64,000 bases of DNA from Cordylochernes scorpioides. Its lineage: Eukaryota > Arthropoda > Arachnida > Pseudoscorpiones > Chernetidae. Shown in pieces: positions 41,065 to 51,375 of this stretch (position 1 is its first letter; each line of letters starts with the position of its first letter). The stretch lies in NCBI GenBank assembly GCA_030710605.1, contig CP092882.1:16366062-16430061 (forward strand). Reading direction: 5' to 3'. The notes below the pieces were generated by a model that searched no databases, was not told where the DNA came from, and was given only the letters and a program-made list of their open reading frames with translations. A program made the position numbers and the translations under genes.

Positions 41065-41559
41065 GAACGGATAAGTCGACAGGATAAAGAGATGGAAATT
41101 AGCCCAGGCGCCAGCAAAACAAATGGCAATGACAAACCCAGAGGAAAGAAGCGGACAAGAAGCGAGGCGACCAGGCGCCTTCTAGCGGCCATCATATGGC
41201 AGATGACCGTGGCCCTCCGACGAGTCAACGCCCCGCAAGGACAGACGACGTTCCGTAGCGCCACCCCCGGAGCAGCCCACACCCCCCGCCGACCGAAAGG
41301 CGAGATGAGCGCGGCAGCCGACGCACGTGCCACCACCCCAGGCAAGTGTCACCGAGGCCGGACACCGACCACCGAGGAGTCATCCACCGCCATGCCGTAC
41401 ACCGCCCCCGAAACCAATTCGCGCGACCCGGGACAGTACAAACGGTCCCGAAACGATATTCCAGTACCGGACTTCACTTCCACTTCGCGGACGGTGCGAG
41501 CAGTCCCGAGCCCCAAGCCAACCAACCCAAACCAAGACGTCCCAGAGGAGACCTGTTGA
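40975..41559 (+). CDS. Unknown basic protein frame inside the LTR element
   Basis: An open frame of 194 codons starts within the LTR (MLQLPLKRLRFNQASPFSSN) and extends into the GC-rich first part of the interior. It is rich in R, K, T and P (RGKKRTRSEATRRLL, TTPGKCHRGRTPTTEES) and has no gag, zinc-knuckle or other domain I recognise. The strand-opposite and other-frame open runs here come from the GC-rich composition. It may be a gag remnant or chance. Confidence 0.25.
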   Translation: MLQLPLKRLRFNQASPFSSNNKKFRNDIVTERISRQDKEMEISPGASKTNGNDKPRGKKRTRSEATRRLLAAIIWQMTVALRRVNAPQGQTTFRSATPGAAHTPRRPKGEMSAAADARATTPGKCHRGRTPTTEESSTAMPYTAPETNSRDPGQYKRSRNDIPVPDFTSTSRTVRAVPSPKPTNPNQDVPEETC

Positions 41560-44424
41560 ACTGAGGTAGGCACCCACCCTATGGCGTCAAGAAATTGACT
41601 TTGGACTTCTATCTAACCTACATACCCCTTTAATCATGTATCTAACCTTGTACTCAATGAATGCACGCACGGGCTAGGCCAAACCTGTCCGAGAGGACTT
41701 GCACTGCAATCAAATTTGTCACACAGGACAACCCTTGCCTGCATTCATTGACCCCACCACCATGTTTATCACTCAACCCAATTACCAGTACTATATGCCC
41801 TCAAATACAAGCCACAACGGCTTCAACCATCACCATGCCCAAAAAAAACGTGTCAGTACAGCTCACACACTTACCACACAAAATCCATACATGACCACAC
41901 GTCGCCACGCCATAATCACGCAAATGTACCTCACAACAATCACACAAACGTATTTAGCAACAACCACAAATTCGCAACAACAATACACCGACAACGTCCA
42001 TCCAAAGGACGGTTTTCACGCTAACAACACACGCTCCCATACGTCATCACGCAACAAACACGCACAACCCGCACAACAAACGCAACACGCACGCCAAAAG
42101 ACGACAACAACCAACAAACGCATGCACAGTCGTTAGTAACAATCATCTCGTCTACCCAAAACACTAAAAAAATGTTCACATTAAAAGGTGCCATATACAC
42201 TAACAATAGAAATTTCGATAGATGTTCGTACAACCAGCACCCATGACTTTAATAAATTTGTTGTTCATAGTGAGAACAGGTTAGATTTTGTACAAACAAG
42301 GACTTCACGTGACACCTTTACTTTCACAATTTTTTTTTTTTTTTTGACTCGTGTCACAGGTCACCCCACAAAACTTTTCATTTCAGGCCACAGACGCCTT
42401 TCACCACACCTGTGACACGTCTCCACTCAAAGCGTGTTCACGTCGTAAGCCTCATTTTCACTCAATTCCACTCTAATATCACTGAATAGCATTTTTTTAC
42501 TAAAGTCACAACGACCATTCGATTTAATAAATGGATACAACGTCCGGATTTTCAAAATACAAATAACGTCGAAACTACACCCACTCATCTCTTCACAATG
42601 TTATGAGCAGAACATAACACACGACAATACAAAAACAGGTAAAAACCTGTCCCACCTGCCGATTATCTACAAATATCGATGAATCCAACACCAATAAAAA
42701 AGTAGAGAGACAATAAAAGATGCAAGTCGCACTCAAAATAAATTAGACGGCAGGAAGTGAGAATTTTGAGACGTAGCGACAAAAACGAAACGCTCTTACT
42801 TCAATTACGTGCAAATAGAGAGGAAGTCTTGTTTCCCCCACGTCCCATGTCCGGTTTCTAATTACCATCTCCCTCGACCAGCAGCTAAATCGAGGTCAAG
42901 CTGAGAACTTCTACATGTCATCCAATTTCATTCCCTCTCTTTTGGCCGACACATAAAATTAGGTCACCGCTTCCCGCACAGATTCCTCTATGCCACCGAT
43001 TTTGGATTCCAGTTCGAGTCTGCGTATCGATTTTTACCATACAATTCCGCACGCACAAGACGTCACACACATTTAAATGAGTTCATATTCCTATTATAAC
43101 TAATCATAATTACTTTACAAACTTCCAAAAACGTTACATATTCCACTTACACTGAGATCTCAAAACAACAATACACACAAAGACAAAAAATTTATAGGGC
43201 ATAATGGAACAATCAATACATTTAGATCAGGGCATGTAGATACAAAAGGGTTCAAACCAATACACCTTATTTTTCATATTAATCATTTTCATTATTTTTT
43301 CTCAATTAAAATTTAAATATAATCAATTTATCAATTTATTCAACTTATTATCACTTTTAATCATTAATTATCATTTTTTTTACCAATTAGTTTATATTAT
43401 CATAGTTTCAAATCAACGAAAACTCATTGGTTTTCTTTTAAAATTGGATATTATATTTTATTTTGATTTACAAAAACATTCTCTTTTTTTTTTTTTTTTT
43501 TTTCACCATGCAACCAAGCATCTACTTTGATTTCTTCCAACTTTTTATTTTATTTTTTGATTTCTCAAAAGACCTAATAAAAATCCCTCGATTTCCATTC
43601 CCAATTTCGAGTAAAATATAATTAGGCATTTCTTTTTTACCATGCAACAAGCACTTTTCTTTTTTTTTACCATGCAACAAAGCATTTTTTTTTCCCACCA
43701 TGCAACCAAGCATTTACTTTGATTTCTTCCAACTTTTTATTTTTATTTTTTGATTTCTCAAAAGCCCTAATAGAATTCCCTCGATTTCCATTTCCAATTT
43801 CGAGTAGAATATGGTTAGGCATTTTTCCTTTTTTTTTTTCACCATGCATCAAGCATTCACTTTGATTTCTTCCAACTTTTTATTTTTATTTTTATTTTTT
43901 GATTTCTCAAAAGAGACCTAATAAAAATCCCTCGATTTCCATTCCCAATTTCGAGTAAAATATAATTAGGCATTTCTTTTTTACCATGCAACAAGCACTT
44001 TTCTTTTTTTTTTCACCATGCAACAAAGCATTTTTTTTTTCACCATGCAACCAAGCATTTACTTTGATTTCTTCCAACTTTTTATTTTTATTTTTTGATT
44101 TCTCAAAAGCCCTAATAGAACTCCCTCGTTTTTATTTCCAATTTCGAGTAGAAATTAGTTAGGCGCATTTTCTTTTCTTTTTAATCCACTATGTACCATA
44201 GCATTCATTTTGATTTCTTACAATTAAATTTTTTTTTTGATTTCTATTAATTATACTCAACCTATATCATCAACACCATTCTATTTTACTTCTTATATCA
44301 CCACCAATGCTTGTATATAGACTCTCAATACCCACAACTAATTTTCCCACAAAATTATTTTTTACTTTACAGAATTCTCTCAGGCTAACCCCTTCTTGAA
44401 TTCTTCACATGTAGGGGGCGCATC
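41065..44424 (+). other. Interior of the LTR element, largely non-coding
   Basis: It starts GC-rich (41065-41560), becomes C/A-rich with CACA and ACAACA runs (41660-42480), then AT-rich. No tRNA-like primer site starting TGG follows the 5' LTR. A GC-rich head and simple-sequence interior without pol is the usual look of LARD elements. Confidence 0.6.
43490..44200 (+). repeat. Tandem repeat of about 180 bp in the LTR element interior
   Basis: Three to four units of 'caccatgcaaccaagcatttac...tttgatttcttccaacttttta...tcgatttccattcccaatttcgag...aggcattt', with long T runs of variable length between them. Confidence 0.85.
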
Positions 44425-45212
44425 TGTCATAATTTGTATATAATTGTATGCACCCCCGACCCACTATGCATGTACAATGTATGATTTTCAAAGATTTAAT
44501 AAAAAATAAGGTAACTGGAGGAAAGAAAGTAGCAGCAAGACATAGGAAGTAGGCTTAAAGCGGACACCACTATTAATAATTTGTACAGTCAACACTTCCT
44601 GACAGGGCCGGTCGTATCTGGTGACCGCAGAAGTTATAAAAGTTGAGAGACGCCCAATATTTCCGGAGCAGGACCGGACGTATTTGATAACCGCGGAAGT
44701 TATAAGAGTCGAACTAACACCCAATACTTCCTGACAAGATCGGACGTATCTTCCACCAAAGAAAGCCGCAGAGCCAATTAGAAGACAACGCCTAAATAGG
44801 TCAACCAATAGAAAAAGGTCATGTGACATCTTTCGACCAATGGGAAAGAAGATAAGTCTTGGTGTTAAATCGAGAAGCAAGAATGGTCAGTAGTGATTTC
44901 GCTCCCATAGGAACAACACCTATGTAGTGGCGCCTTCGCTCCCAACAAGGTAACATCTGCTCTCGAGACCTCCCCGCTCATCCCATAGCTAAGTCAATCA
45001 CCGCCATGTGATCAGATAACTAACAATCAAAACCCGCTCCGCTCTTCTCAAGCTTTCTTTCCTCCAAACCAGTTGCCTTTCATTTTCAAACCCCATCACG
45101 TGTCCTGATTATTCCTAACTGTATGCTTCAACTTCCACTCAAACGACTGCGTTTCAATCAAGCCTCACCATTCTCATCGAACAACAAGAAATTCCGCAAC
45201 GATATTGTCACA
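44425..45212 (+). repeat. 3' LTR, 788 bp
   Basis: Same length and nearly the same sequence as the 5' LTR. It is preceded by the purine tract agggggcg and followed by the target duplication TAGA. Confidence 0.9.
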
Positions 45213-45216
45213 TAGA

Positions 45217-45850
45217 TATATTTTGATAATTTGAAACTCGTAAATTTGAATCTCTCGATAAAGTGAACATTTTTTTCCCGGTCCCTGTGTGCCGTGTCAT
45301 CTTGAATTTTGTCTTTCCTAATTTTCTACATTACAAAATCATCGTTTTATCTAGTGAACATTTGTTGTGAACAAGTAGTGAACAAGAATAATGATACAAT
45401 TCCAAGGCAAGATACTATTCCTTTAACTCCCAATTACCGAGGGAACCAATTAATATTGATTTTATTCAACTTATCGAGTATTTTTAAAGGGACCGGAAAA
45501 AATGTTCACTTTATCGAGAGATTCGTTAGACAAACCTTTACTCGGGTAAAACCCGGGCGAAGCCGGGTACATCCATATAAGAATAATTATACAATTCCAA
45601 GGCAAGATACTATTCCTTTAACTTCCAATTACCGAGGGAACCAATTAATATTGATTTTATTCAACTTATCGAGTATTTTTCAAGGGACCGGGGGAAAATG
45701 TTCACTAGATAAAACGATGATTTTGAAATGTAGAAAATTAGGAAAGACAAAACTCAGGATGACACGGCACACAGGGACCGGGAAAAAAATGTTCACTTTA
45801 TCGAGAGATTCAAATTTACGAGTTTCAAATTATCAAAATATATCTTTTTT
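45217..45850. repeat. Inverted-repeat element with about 145-bp arms, split by the LTR element
   Basis: 'ttttgataatttgaaactcg...cccggtccctgtgtgccgtg...ctagtgaac' (45218-45365) is repeated inverted at 45700-45842. A further 35 bp of the right flank (atacgtttatagagaattgt) is matched inverted at 40237-40272 on the other side of the LTR element. The LTR element therefore jumped into the left arm of a longer palindrome. Between the arms lie two Helitron-type pieces with 'tcgggtaaaacccgggcgaag' (45541) and a doubled block 'caattccaaggcaagatac' (45398, 45592). Confidence 0.75.
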
Positions 45851-45945
45851 TTTTTTATACGTTTATAGAGAATTGTTTTAACAAATGTTCGTTAGACAAA
45901 CCTTTACTCGGGTAAAACCCGGGCGAAGCCGGGTACATCCGCTAG
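45850..45945 (+). mobile_element. Helitron 3' end
   Basis: 'ctcgggtaaaacccgggcga' with the CCCGGGCGAAGCCGGG hairpin, spacer TACATCCG and CTAG/T at 45945. The 5' start was not pinned down; the palindrome at 45217 may be part of the same element. Confidence 0.7.
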
Positions 45946-46004
45946 TATATATATATTAAAAACGAATTTGAATAATTTTACCGCTTATATAAGTATTTTA
46001 GATG

Positions 46005-46050
46005 GATGAGAGCCATCTAGTGGATAAAAAATCAACTAAACGTTGATTTA
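46005..46050 (+). repeat. Satellite family B fragment interrupted by Copia
   Basis: 'gagagccatctagtggataaa...aaatcaactaaacgttgattta' continues, after the Copia element, at 50465-50550 ('aaaatgcacatgtgagagg...gatattaacacttg'). The last 5 bp, ATTTA, are duplicated at 50465-50469. Confidence 0.7.
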
Positions 46051-46253
46051 TGTTGAAGTTTGAGATTGAATCAAGGAATAAAAGGATTATTTATTAAAAA
46101 AAGTAACTTAAAACAAGATGTTAAAGTAACAACATTTTAAAGGCAAGTAGATAGATATGTGTTGACGTCGACCGCAGCGCCGCCGCGGCCGTTGATTGGT
46201 GGATCCCCCACGCCATTGGCTCCACGCCAATCTTTGGATCGCTTATTCCAACA
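46051..46253 (-). repeat. Copia 3' LTR
   Basis: 203 bp, minus strand TGTTGGAATAAGCG...CTTCAACA. It contains an overlap with the last codons of the pol frame (stop at 46243). Confidence 0.93.
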
Positions 46254-48549
46254 CTCCCTCTTGATCCAAAATGTTCAGTAGACCTCTTAAGTAGTGGAAT
46301 TTGTTTCGTGGAAGAGGTTTAGTCATTATATCAGCTAGCTGTTCTGAGCTGCAAACATGATGCACTTTAAGTTCACCTTCTTCATGTTTGGATCTAATGA
46401 AGTGGTAGCGAACATCAATATGTTTCGTTCGTTTGTGAAATACTGGATTTTCAACAAGTTTTATTGCTGCTTGGTTGTCGATATAAAGTTCAGTTTCTTT
46501 AGTAATATCACAGCCGATGCCCTGTAGAAGTCTTCTGATCCAAATCAATTCCTTAGCAGCACTGCAGGCAGCTATGTATTCACTTTCGGTGGTTGAAAGT
46601 GCGATAATTGGTTGTCGTTGGCTTGCCCAAGAAACAGTTTTTCCGTTCATCATGAAGGCATAACCAGTCGTACTTTTTCTGGAGTCAACATCACGAGCAA
46701 AATCACTGTCAGAGTAGCCAACAAGTTGGTCTTGTCCAGTGAAGAGAATTCCCATGTGTGGAGTGCCTTTCAGATAACGGAAAATATTCTTCACTGTTGT
46801 ACAATGTGCAGGTCCTGGATATTCTAGGAATTTACTCACTTGTGAAACTGCATAAGTGATATCTGGACGTGAAACACATGATGCAAACATAAGGGATCCA
46901 ACAGCTTCTCGAAAAGGGAATTTAGGCATCTTTTCCTTTTGTTCTGGAGTAGGACAGTCCTGCTTTGTTAAGATGACAGAAGGATCCATAGGCACCGAAG
47001 CAGGAATACAGTCAGCCATATTAAATTTACTCAAAATTTTGTCAATATATGATGACTGGTGAATGAAAATACTTGCCCTATCTTCTGACTGCTCTATTTG
47101 TAGCCCAACAAAAAAGTTAACACTTCCAGATGTAATATCAAATGCGTGTTCTAACTCATCCATTATAATAGCTATTGCCTCTTTATCTTTAGATAGAATA
47201 ATTCCATCATCAACATAGAGAGCTAAGATAACATTTGAATCATTGTGTGTTTCAATGAAAATGCACGGGTCGGCGTCTGATGTTTTGAAATTATGGCTAT
47301 TCAAAAAATTGGTAAATTTCTTATTCCAATTTCTAGAAGATTGTTTAAGACCATACAGACTTTTATGTAATCTATAGCAGCTATTATCATCTCTCTTGTA
47401 GCCTTCTGGTTGTTCAAGATAAACAAGTTCCTCTAATTCGCCATTGAGAAAAGCTGTCTTTACATCGAATTGCTTAAGAAACATCCTTTCAGAAGCAGCG
47501 TGTGATAAAAGAATGCGTAACGAATCATATCTGACTACTGGGCTAAACGTATCGAAATAGTCAACATTTTTGATTTGAGAATAGCCTTTTGCAACTAATC
47601 TGGCTTTGAACCGTTGAATTGTACCATCGGACTCCGTTTTAATTTTATAAACCCATTTACAACCGATAGGTTTATGACCATCTGCCAAACGTTCTAAAGT
47701 CCATGTTTTATTTTTATTTAATGCATCAATCTCTTCATCCATGGCTAATTTCCATCTTTCTGAATCTGAACTCGCCATTGCATCCACATAGCTACTGGGC
47801 TCATCAGCGAGCGCAAAGTTACATTTGCTATTCGAAACCTTAGAGCGTGTTATCATTGGATGCGAACTGATATCGGATACTGGCGGCATTTCCTGCACTG
47901 GAATGTTTGCTGTCGCAACTGGTGAATCATCCGGAGCGCCGCCAATCTGGAAAAATATTTCCTTCGGTTTGGTAGATTCTCTATCTGAATGTGCAGTAGC
48001 TTTCTCATCGAATGTGACATCTTTAGAAATTCTTATTTTTCTAGTTTTCCAATCCCATAATATAAAATTTTTGCTTGTATTCTCATAACCTAAAAACATA
48101 AGTTTTATCGATTTATTATCCCACTTTTTACGGTTTTCTTTGGGAATATGCATATAAGCATTACAGCCAAATATTTTATAGTTAGCTACATTAGGCTTTG
48201 TGCCAAAGAAAAGTTCATAAGGTGTCGTTCCAGGGGTTTGCTTAGTCGCACTTCTATTTAGAATATTAGTGGCTGTGTTACATGCCTCAGCCCAAAAAAA
48301 TCCTGGAAGATTTCGTGAATTTAGCATGGACCTGGCTGCTTCCACAATCGTACGATTGTCTCTTTCTATACGTCCTATCTGTTCGTGCACATAAGGTGCA
48401 GTGAACTCGTGAATTATCCCAAATCTTTTACATAAATCTGCAAAATTATCGCTTTTGAATTCTAGCGCATTATCAGTCCTGAAAACTTTTATCTTATTTC
48501 CAGTTTGAGTATAGATTAGAGTAGCATATTCTTTGAATATATCTAGCAC
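46243..48549 (-). CDS. Copia pol: integrase (C-terminal part), reverse transcriptase and RNase H
   Basis: 768 codons. Integrase core acids are seen at FRTDNALEF (about residue 24) and in GRIERDNRTIVEAARS (about residues 58-73). Reverse transcriptase follows with WKLAMDEEIDALNKNKTW, FDVKTAFLNGEL and the catalytic LYVDDGIIL (about residue 400). The RNase H domain has GYSDSDFARDVDSRKSTTGY, LSTTESEYIAA and ELYIDNQAAIKL, and the end carries HIDVRYHFIR and ADIMTKPL. All catalytic motifs look intact. The frame is separated from gag by a slip near 48570-48590; its own ATG at 48549 is internal, not a true start. Confidence 0.95.
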   Translation of the reverse strand: MLDIFKEYATLIYTQTGNKIKVFRTDNALEFKSDNFADLCKRFGIIHEFTAPYVHEQIGRIERDNRTIVEAARSMLNSRNLPGFFWAEACNTATNILNRSATKQTPGTTPYELFFGTKPNVANYKIFGCNAYMHIPKENRKKWDNKSIKLMFLGYENTSKNFILWDWKTRKIRISKDVTFDEKATAHSDRESTKPKEIFFQIGGAPDDSPVATANIPVQEMPPVSDISSHPMITRSKVSNSKCNFALADEPSSYVDAMASSDSERWKLAMDEEIDALNKNKTWTLERLADGHKPIGCKWVYKIKTESDGTIQRFKARLVAKGYSQIKNVDYFDTFSPVVRYDSLRILLSHAASERMFLKQFDVKTAFLNGELEELVYLEQPEGYKRDDNSCYRLHKSLYGLKQSSRNWNKKFTNFLNSHNFKTSDADPCIFIETHNDSNVILALYVDDGIILSKDKEAIAIIMDELEHAFDITSGSVNFFVGLQIEQSEDRASIFIHQSSYIDKILSKFNMADCIPASVPMDPSVILTKQDCPTPEQKEKMPKFPFREAVGSLMFASCVSRPDITYAVSQVSKFLEYPGPAHCTTVKNIFRYLKGTPHMGILFTGQDQLVGYSDSDFARDVDSRKSTTGYAFMMNGKTVSWASQRQPIIALSTTESEYIAACSAAKELIWIRRLLQGIGCDITKETELYIDNQAAIKLVENPVFHKRTKHIDVRYHFIRSKHEEGELKVHHVCSSEQLADIMTKPLPRNKFHYLRGLLNILDQEGVLE

Positions 48550-50144
48550 ATCTGATTTGTTTTTAATAAAATAAATATATGGCGATAACCACTAAAGTAA
48601 TCTTTAAATAAGCAGAAATACAGATATTTACTTAATGATTGAGTCTGCATTGGGCCACAAATATCATCATAAATAAACTCACCTAGCTGGTAGTTTTTGC
48701 CATCTGAGGGATAGCACGACTTTCTATGGGCTTTTCCAAGTTGGCATCCTTCACAGAAGAAAAATTCTCCCTCTAAATCTTGAGGCTGCAGACCATCCAC
48801 CAATCCTTTGGTCGCCATCTCTCGAAGTGTAGCAACTGGAAGATGCGCAAGTCTCTCGTGCCACAACTGAAGCTTGTTCTCGCTGGTGATGTATCCTTGT
48901 GATGATGACGTAACCTTGAAGAGCATCCTGTAGAGGTCGTCATGACGCACTCCTACGGCTTTTAGGTCATTATCCATGAAGATCTGTAGCTTGTCATGTT
49001 TGATAATGATGTTGAATCCTCTTCTTGTGGACGTAGAAAGGCTATACAAATTTTTCTTTAGTTGCGGCGAGTAGAGCACATTTCTTATGTACGTATTGTA
49101 CCATCCACCGTCGACGTAGGCTTGAATCTCGATGTCTCCCATGCCTTCTGCAAGTAGTGTCGAGTTGTCTCCCAAGTAGATTGGATGATCACTGGTGAAC
49201 GGCGTGTAGGTCTTGAACCACTCTCGTCGAAATGTCATGCTGCAGCTTGCCCCGCTGTCAGCATACCAAATATCATTGGGCTCTACTTGATTATCGCACA
49301 AAATAAGTCCATAATCACTTGAACTTCCTTTTGGATCATGAAGATTTTTGGATTTATTTTTCTCATTAGCTAATCTTTTTCTACATTCGCGGCTCCAATG
49401 TCCAATTTTGTGACAATAGTGGCATTTAGTGTTCTTCTTGGCATCTTGAAAAGAACGTTGTGTATCTTTAGGCTTCGTTCGTGCTTGCCTGTGTAATAAG
49501 GCCTCATCTTGTTTAGAAGAACCGCTTTGTTGATTCCTTGTTTCTTCAATCAAAAGTCTTGCAGTTAAATTGTTAAGAGTTTGAGCTTTCGGATCTAACG
49601 ATTCCCATGCTGCAACAAAGTAGCGCATACTCGAAGGCAAAGTATTTAAAATTTTTGCTACCTTTTGATCTTCCGTTATGGTTCCGCCCATTTGTGAAAT
49701 TTGTGCAGAAATATTTTCAATTTTTGCTATGTAATCACTTATCGTTTCCGATGTCAATCGTGCATCGAAGAATTGTTGCCAAAGTAGGCCAATAGTAAAT
49801 TCGGATTTTTGTTCATGAATAGCAAGTAATTTCTGCCACATTTGTGAAGCGGAAGTACAGTTCATCGGGGGCTGAAGAAACCTTAATTCGATTGCCTGTG
49901 ATAATAACATCCTTGCCTTAACGTCCTTTGATTTCCAATTCTGTAGTGAACTTTCAGAGTTACTGTCGGAGGAAACAACATTCGGCTTTATTTCTAAGCC
50001 TTCCAATAATTCTAGTAATTTTTGTTGTTCCATAAGAAGCCTGAATTGGAATTTCCATAGTGAAAAGTTTTCACCATTAAAAACTTTAATCCTTGAAAGA
50101 CAATCTTCGCTCATCTTCTTTGTCTTGGAATCGGCCAACGACAA
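48543..50144 (-). CDS. Copia gag, protease and N-terminal integrase
   Basis: 533 codons from ATG at 50144. The gag part (UBN2-like) has LWKFQFRLLMEQQKLLELLE and a nucleocapsid zinc knuckle CHYCHKIGHWSREC near residue 245. The aspartic protease active site is WYADSGASCSM near residue 295. A GAG-pre-integrase zinc region follows: LWHERLAHLP (H...H) and FFCEGCQLGKAH (C..C), then the integrase start IYDDICGPMQTQS. The frame ends in a TAG just after entering the integrase core, because of a frameshift; in related Copia elements gag and pol form one frame. Confidence 0.94.
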   Translation of the reverse strand: MSLADSKTKKMSEDCLSRIKVFNGENFSLWKFQFRLLMEQQKLLELLEGLEIKPNVVSSDSNSESSLQNWKSKDVKARMLLSQAIELRFLQPPMNCTSASQMWQKLLAIHEQKSEFTIGLLWQQFFDARLTSETISDYIAKIENISAQISQMGGTITEDQKVAKILNTLPSSMRYFVAAWESLDPKAQTLNNLTARLLIEETRNQQSGSSKQDEALLHRQARTKPKDTQRSFQDAKKNTKCHYCHKIGHWSRECRKRLANEKNKSKNLHDPKGSSSDYGLILCDNQVEPNDIWYADSGASCSMTFRREWFKTYTPFTSDHPIYLGDNSTLLAEGMGDIEIQAYVDGGWYNTYIRNVLYSPQLKKNLYSLSTSTRRGFNIIIKHDKLQIFMDNDLKAVGVRHDDLYRMLFKVTSSSQGYITSENKLQLWHERLAHLPVATLREMATKGLVDGLQPQDLEGEFFFCEGCQLGKAHRKSCYPSDGKNYQLGEFIYDDICGPMQTQSLSKYLYFCLFKDYFSGYRHIFILLKTNQMC

Positions 50145-50230
50145 AAAGAAACTAGGGTTATGGTTGGCGGTTGACGCCTAAACTTCGAGCAAAACAAAGG
50201 CTTACTCACTGCTGGCGGTTAATCCTTTTA

Positions 50231-50261
50231 GGCGCAGTGGAAGCGTGCTGGGCCCATAACC
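50231..50261 (-). promoter_or_regulatory. Copia primer-binding site, initiator tRNA-Met, 31-nt match
   Basis: Directly next to the 5' LTR. The plus strand equals initiator tRNA-Met from position 9 to 39 (GGCGCAGTGGAAGCGTGC, TGGGCCCATAACC) without a mismatch against the animal consensus I know. Copia elements are primed by a 5' half of this tRNA cut in the anticodon loop, and the end at 39 fits that. The usual match is about 15 nt, so 31 nt is long. Confidence 0.9.
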
Positions 50262-50464
50262 TGTTGAAGTTTGAGATTGAATCAAGGAATAAAAGGATTA
50301 TTTATTAAACAAAGTAACTTAAAACAAGATGTTAAAGTAACAACATTTTAAAGGCAAGTAGATAGATATGTGTTGACGTCGACCGCAGTGCCGCCGCGGC
50401 CGTTGATTGGTGGATCCCCCACGCCATTGGCTCCACGCCAATCTTTGGATCGCTTATTCCAACA
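50262..50464 (-). repeat. Copia 5' LTR
   Basis: 203 bp, differing from the other LTR by 'aaac' for 'aaaa' and 'cagtg' for 'cagcg'. The near identity indicates a recent insertion. Confidence 0.93.
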
Positions 50465-50569
50465 ATTTAAAATGCACATGTGAGAGGTTAAGATATGCTG
50501 CTTTGTTTTTGATATTAACACTTGTCTATTTTTCTATTTTCTTCTTATTTTTGCATATATATATATATA

Positions 50570-50830
50570 TATTAAAAATAAAGAAGGCATCTCCTGACCA
50601 CGAGCACATGTGCTTTTTAGATGGCAGAGCGCCATCTAGTGGAGCAAAAATAAACTAAACGTTTATTTAGCTTGCTCCGAGATATTTGGCCAACCCAATT
50701 TCTTGATAAATCAAGAAAAGCCATCCACGAACGCGTTTCGCGCTGTTGGCGCTCGTCAGCGTGGAGAAGGCTGTAACCACTGCGACCAAAAAGATTTTTG
50801 ATCCCAATGACTTCCCGAATATATATATTA
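50570..50830 (-). repeat. Satellite family B unit
   Basis: A single unit with 'aaaataaagaaggcatctcc', 'gcacatgtgctttttagatgg', hammerhead and 'gatcccaatgacttcc', ending in TA microsatellite. Confidence 0.85.
50724..50765 (-). ncRNA. Hammerhead ribozyme, family B
   Basis: Minus strand: TCCACG, CTGACGA, GCGC-CAACA-GCGC, GAAA, CGCGTT, CGTGGA. Complete. Confidence 0.8.
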
Positions 50831-50942
50831 ATAGTTTTTTTTTTTTTGGAAATAGAGAAAAGAAAAATATATTATATTAAGAAATATACAGATTTTGAAT
50901 TCAACTATGAGTCAGAACAGCAAGCTAATTCTGTATCGAATA

Positions 50943-51373
50943 ATACCGTTATGAGAATTTCAAAATTTATCAAATTTATTATTTAGTTTACACATGTGAG
51001 GTTTGTTTTTTATATAGGTAATAAATAAGTAGAAAAAATTAAAAATATATCTTCTTTCACCAAGAGAGAAAATAGAGGGAAAAATAAAAATTCTCTTTCT
51101 CTAATTAGCGTAATCTTATTATTTGGAAAATTATTATCATGGTTCTGTCTTTGCTCTTTTCTATAAAACTTTCTCTTCGCTTATTCCTTTTTTTTTTTAC
51201 CCAGCTCCTTTACGCTTAACCGCCGATGTTTTGCTGGTGTTACTTTAATTTTTCCTTTATACTACTATATATTCTAACTACTTATTATATATATATATAT
51301 ATATATATATAACAAACCTCACATGTTTAAACTAAATAACACATTTTATAAATTTTGAAATTCTCTTAACGGA
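50943..51373. repeat. Inverted repeat, about 65-bp arms
   Basis: 'cgttatgagaatttcaaaatttat...gtttacacatgtgaggtttgtt' (50948-51010) is matched inverted by 51308-51372. The loop of about 300 bp is AT-rich. It may be a MITE. Confidence 0.65.
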
Positions 51374-51375
51374 AA

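Larger units (their letters stand above)
40277..45212 (+). mobile_element. LTR retrotransposon without pol (LARD-like), 4936 bp
   Basis: Two 788-bp direct terminal repeats (TGTCAT...TCACA) flank a 3.36-kb interior. The 4-bp TAGA outside each end is the target duplication. The two repeats differ at about four positions, so the insertion is recent. The interior has no reverse transcriptase, integrase or protease and must have moved with enzymes from another element. Orientation is set by the 'gtagggggcg' purine tract before the right repeat. Confidence 0.88.
46051..50464 (-). mobile_element. Ty1/copia retrotransposon, near complete, 4.4 kb
   Basis: Terminal 203-bp LTRs (46051-46253 and 50262-50464) differ at only two or three sites. 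The target duplication ATTTA is on both sides. Coding runs on the minus strand: gag and protease (50144-48543), then integrase, reverse transcriptase and RNase H (48549-46243), the Copia order. A primer-binding site for initiator tRNA-Met lies next to the right LTR, and a purine tract (AAGAGGGAG on the minus strand) lies next to the left LTR. The only clear defect is one frameshift in the integrase region. Confidence 0.96.

Noticed and set aside
46612-48088. Plus-strand open frames of 68-87 codons
   Set aside because: They are shadows of the Copia pol gene, which is clearly coded on the minus strand.
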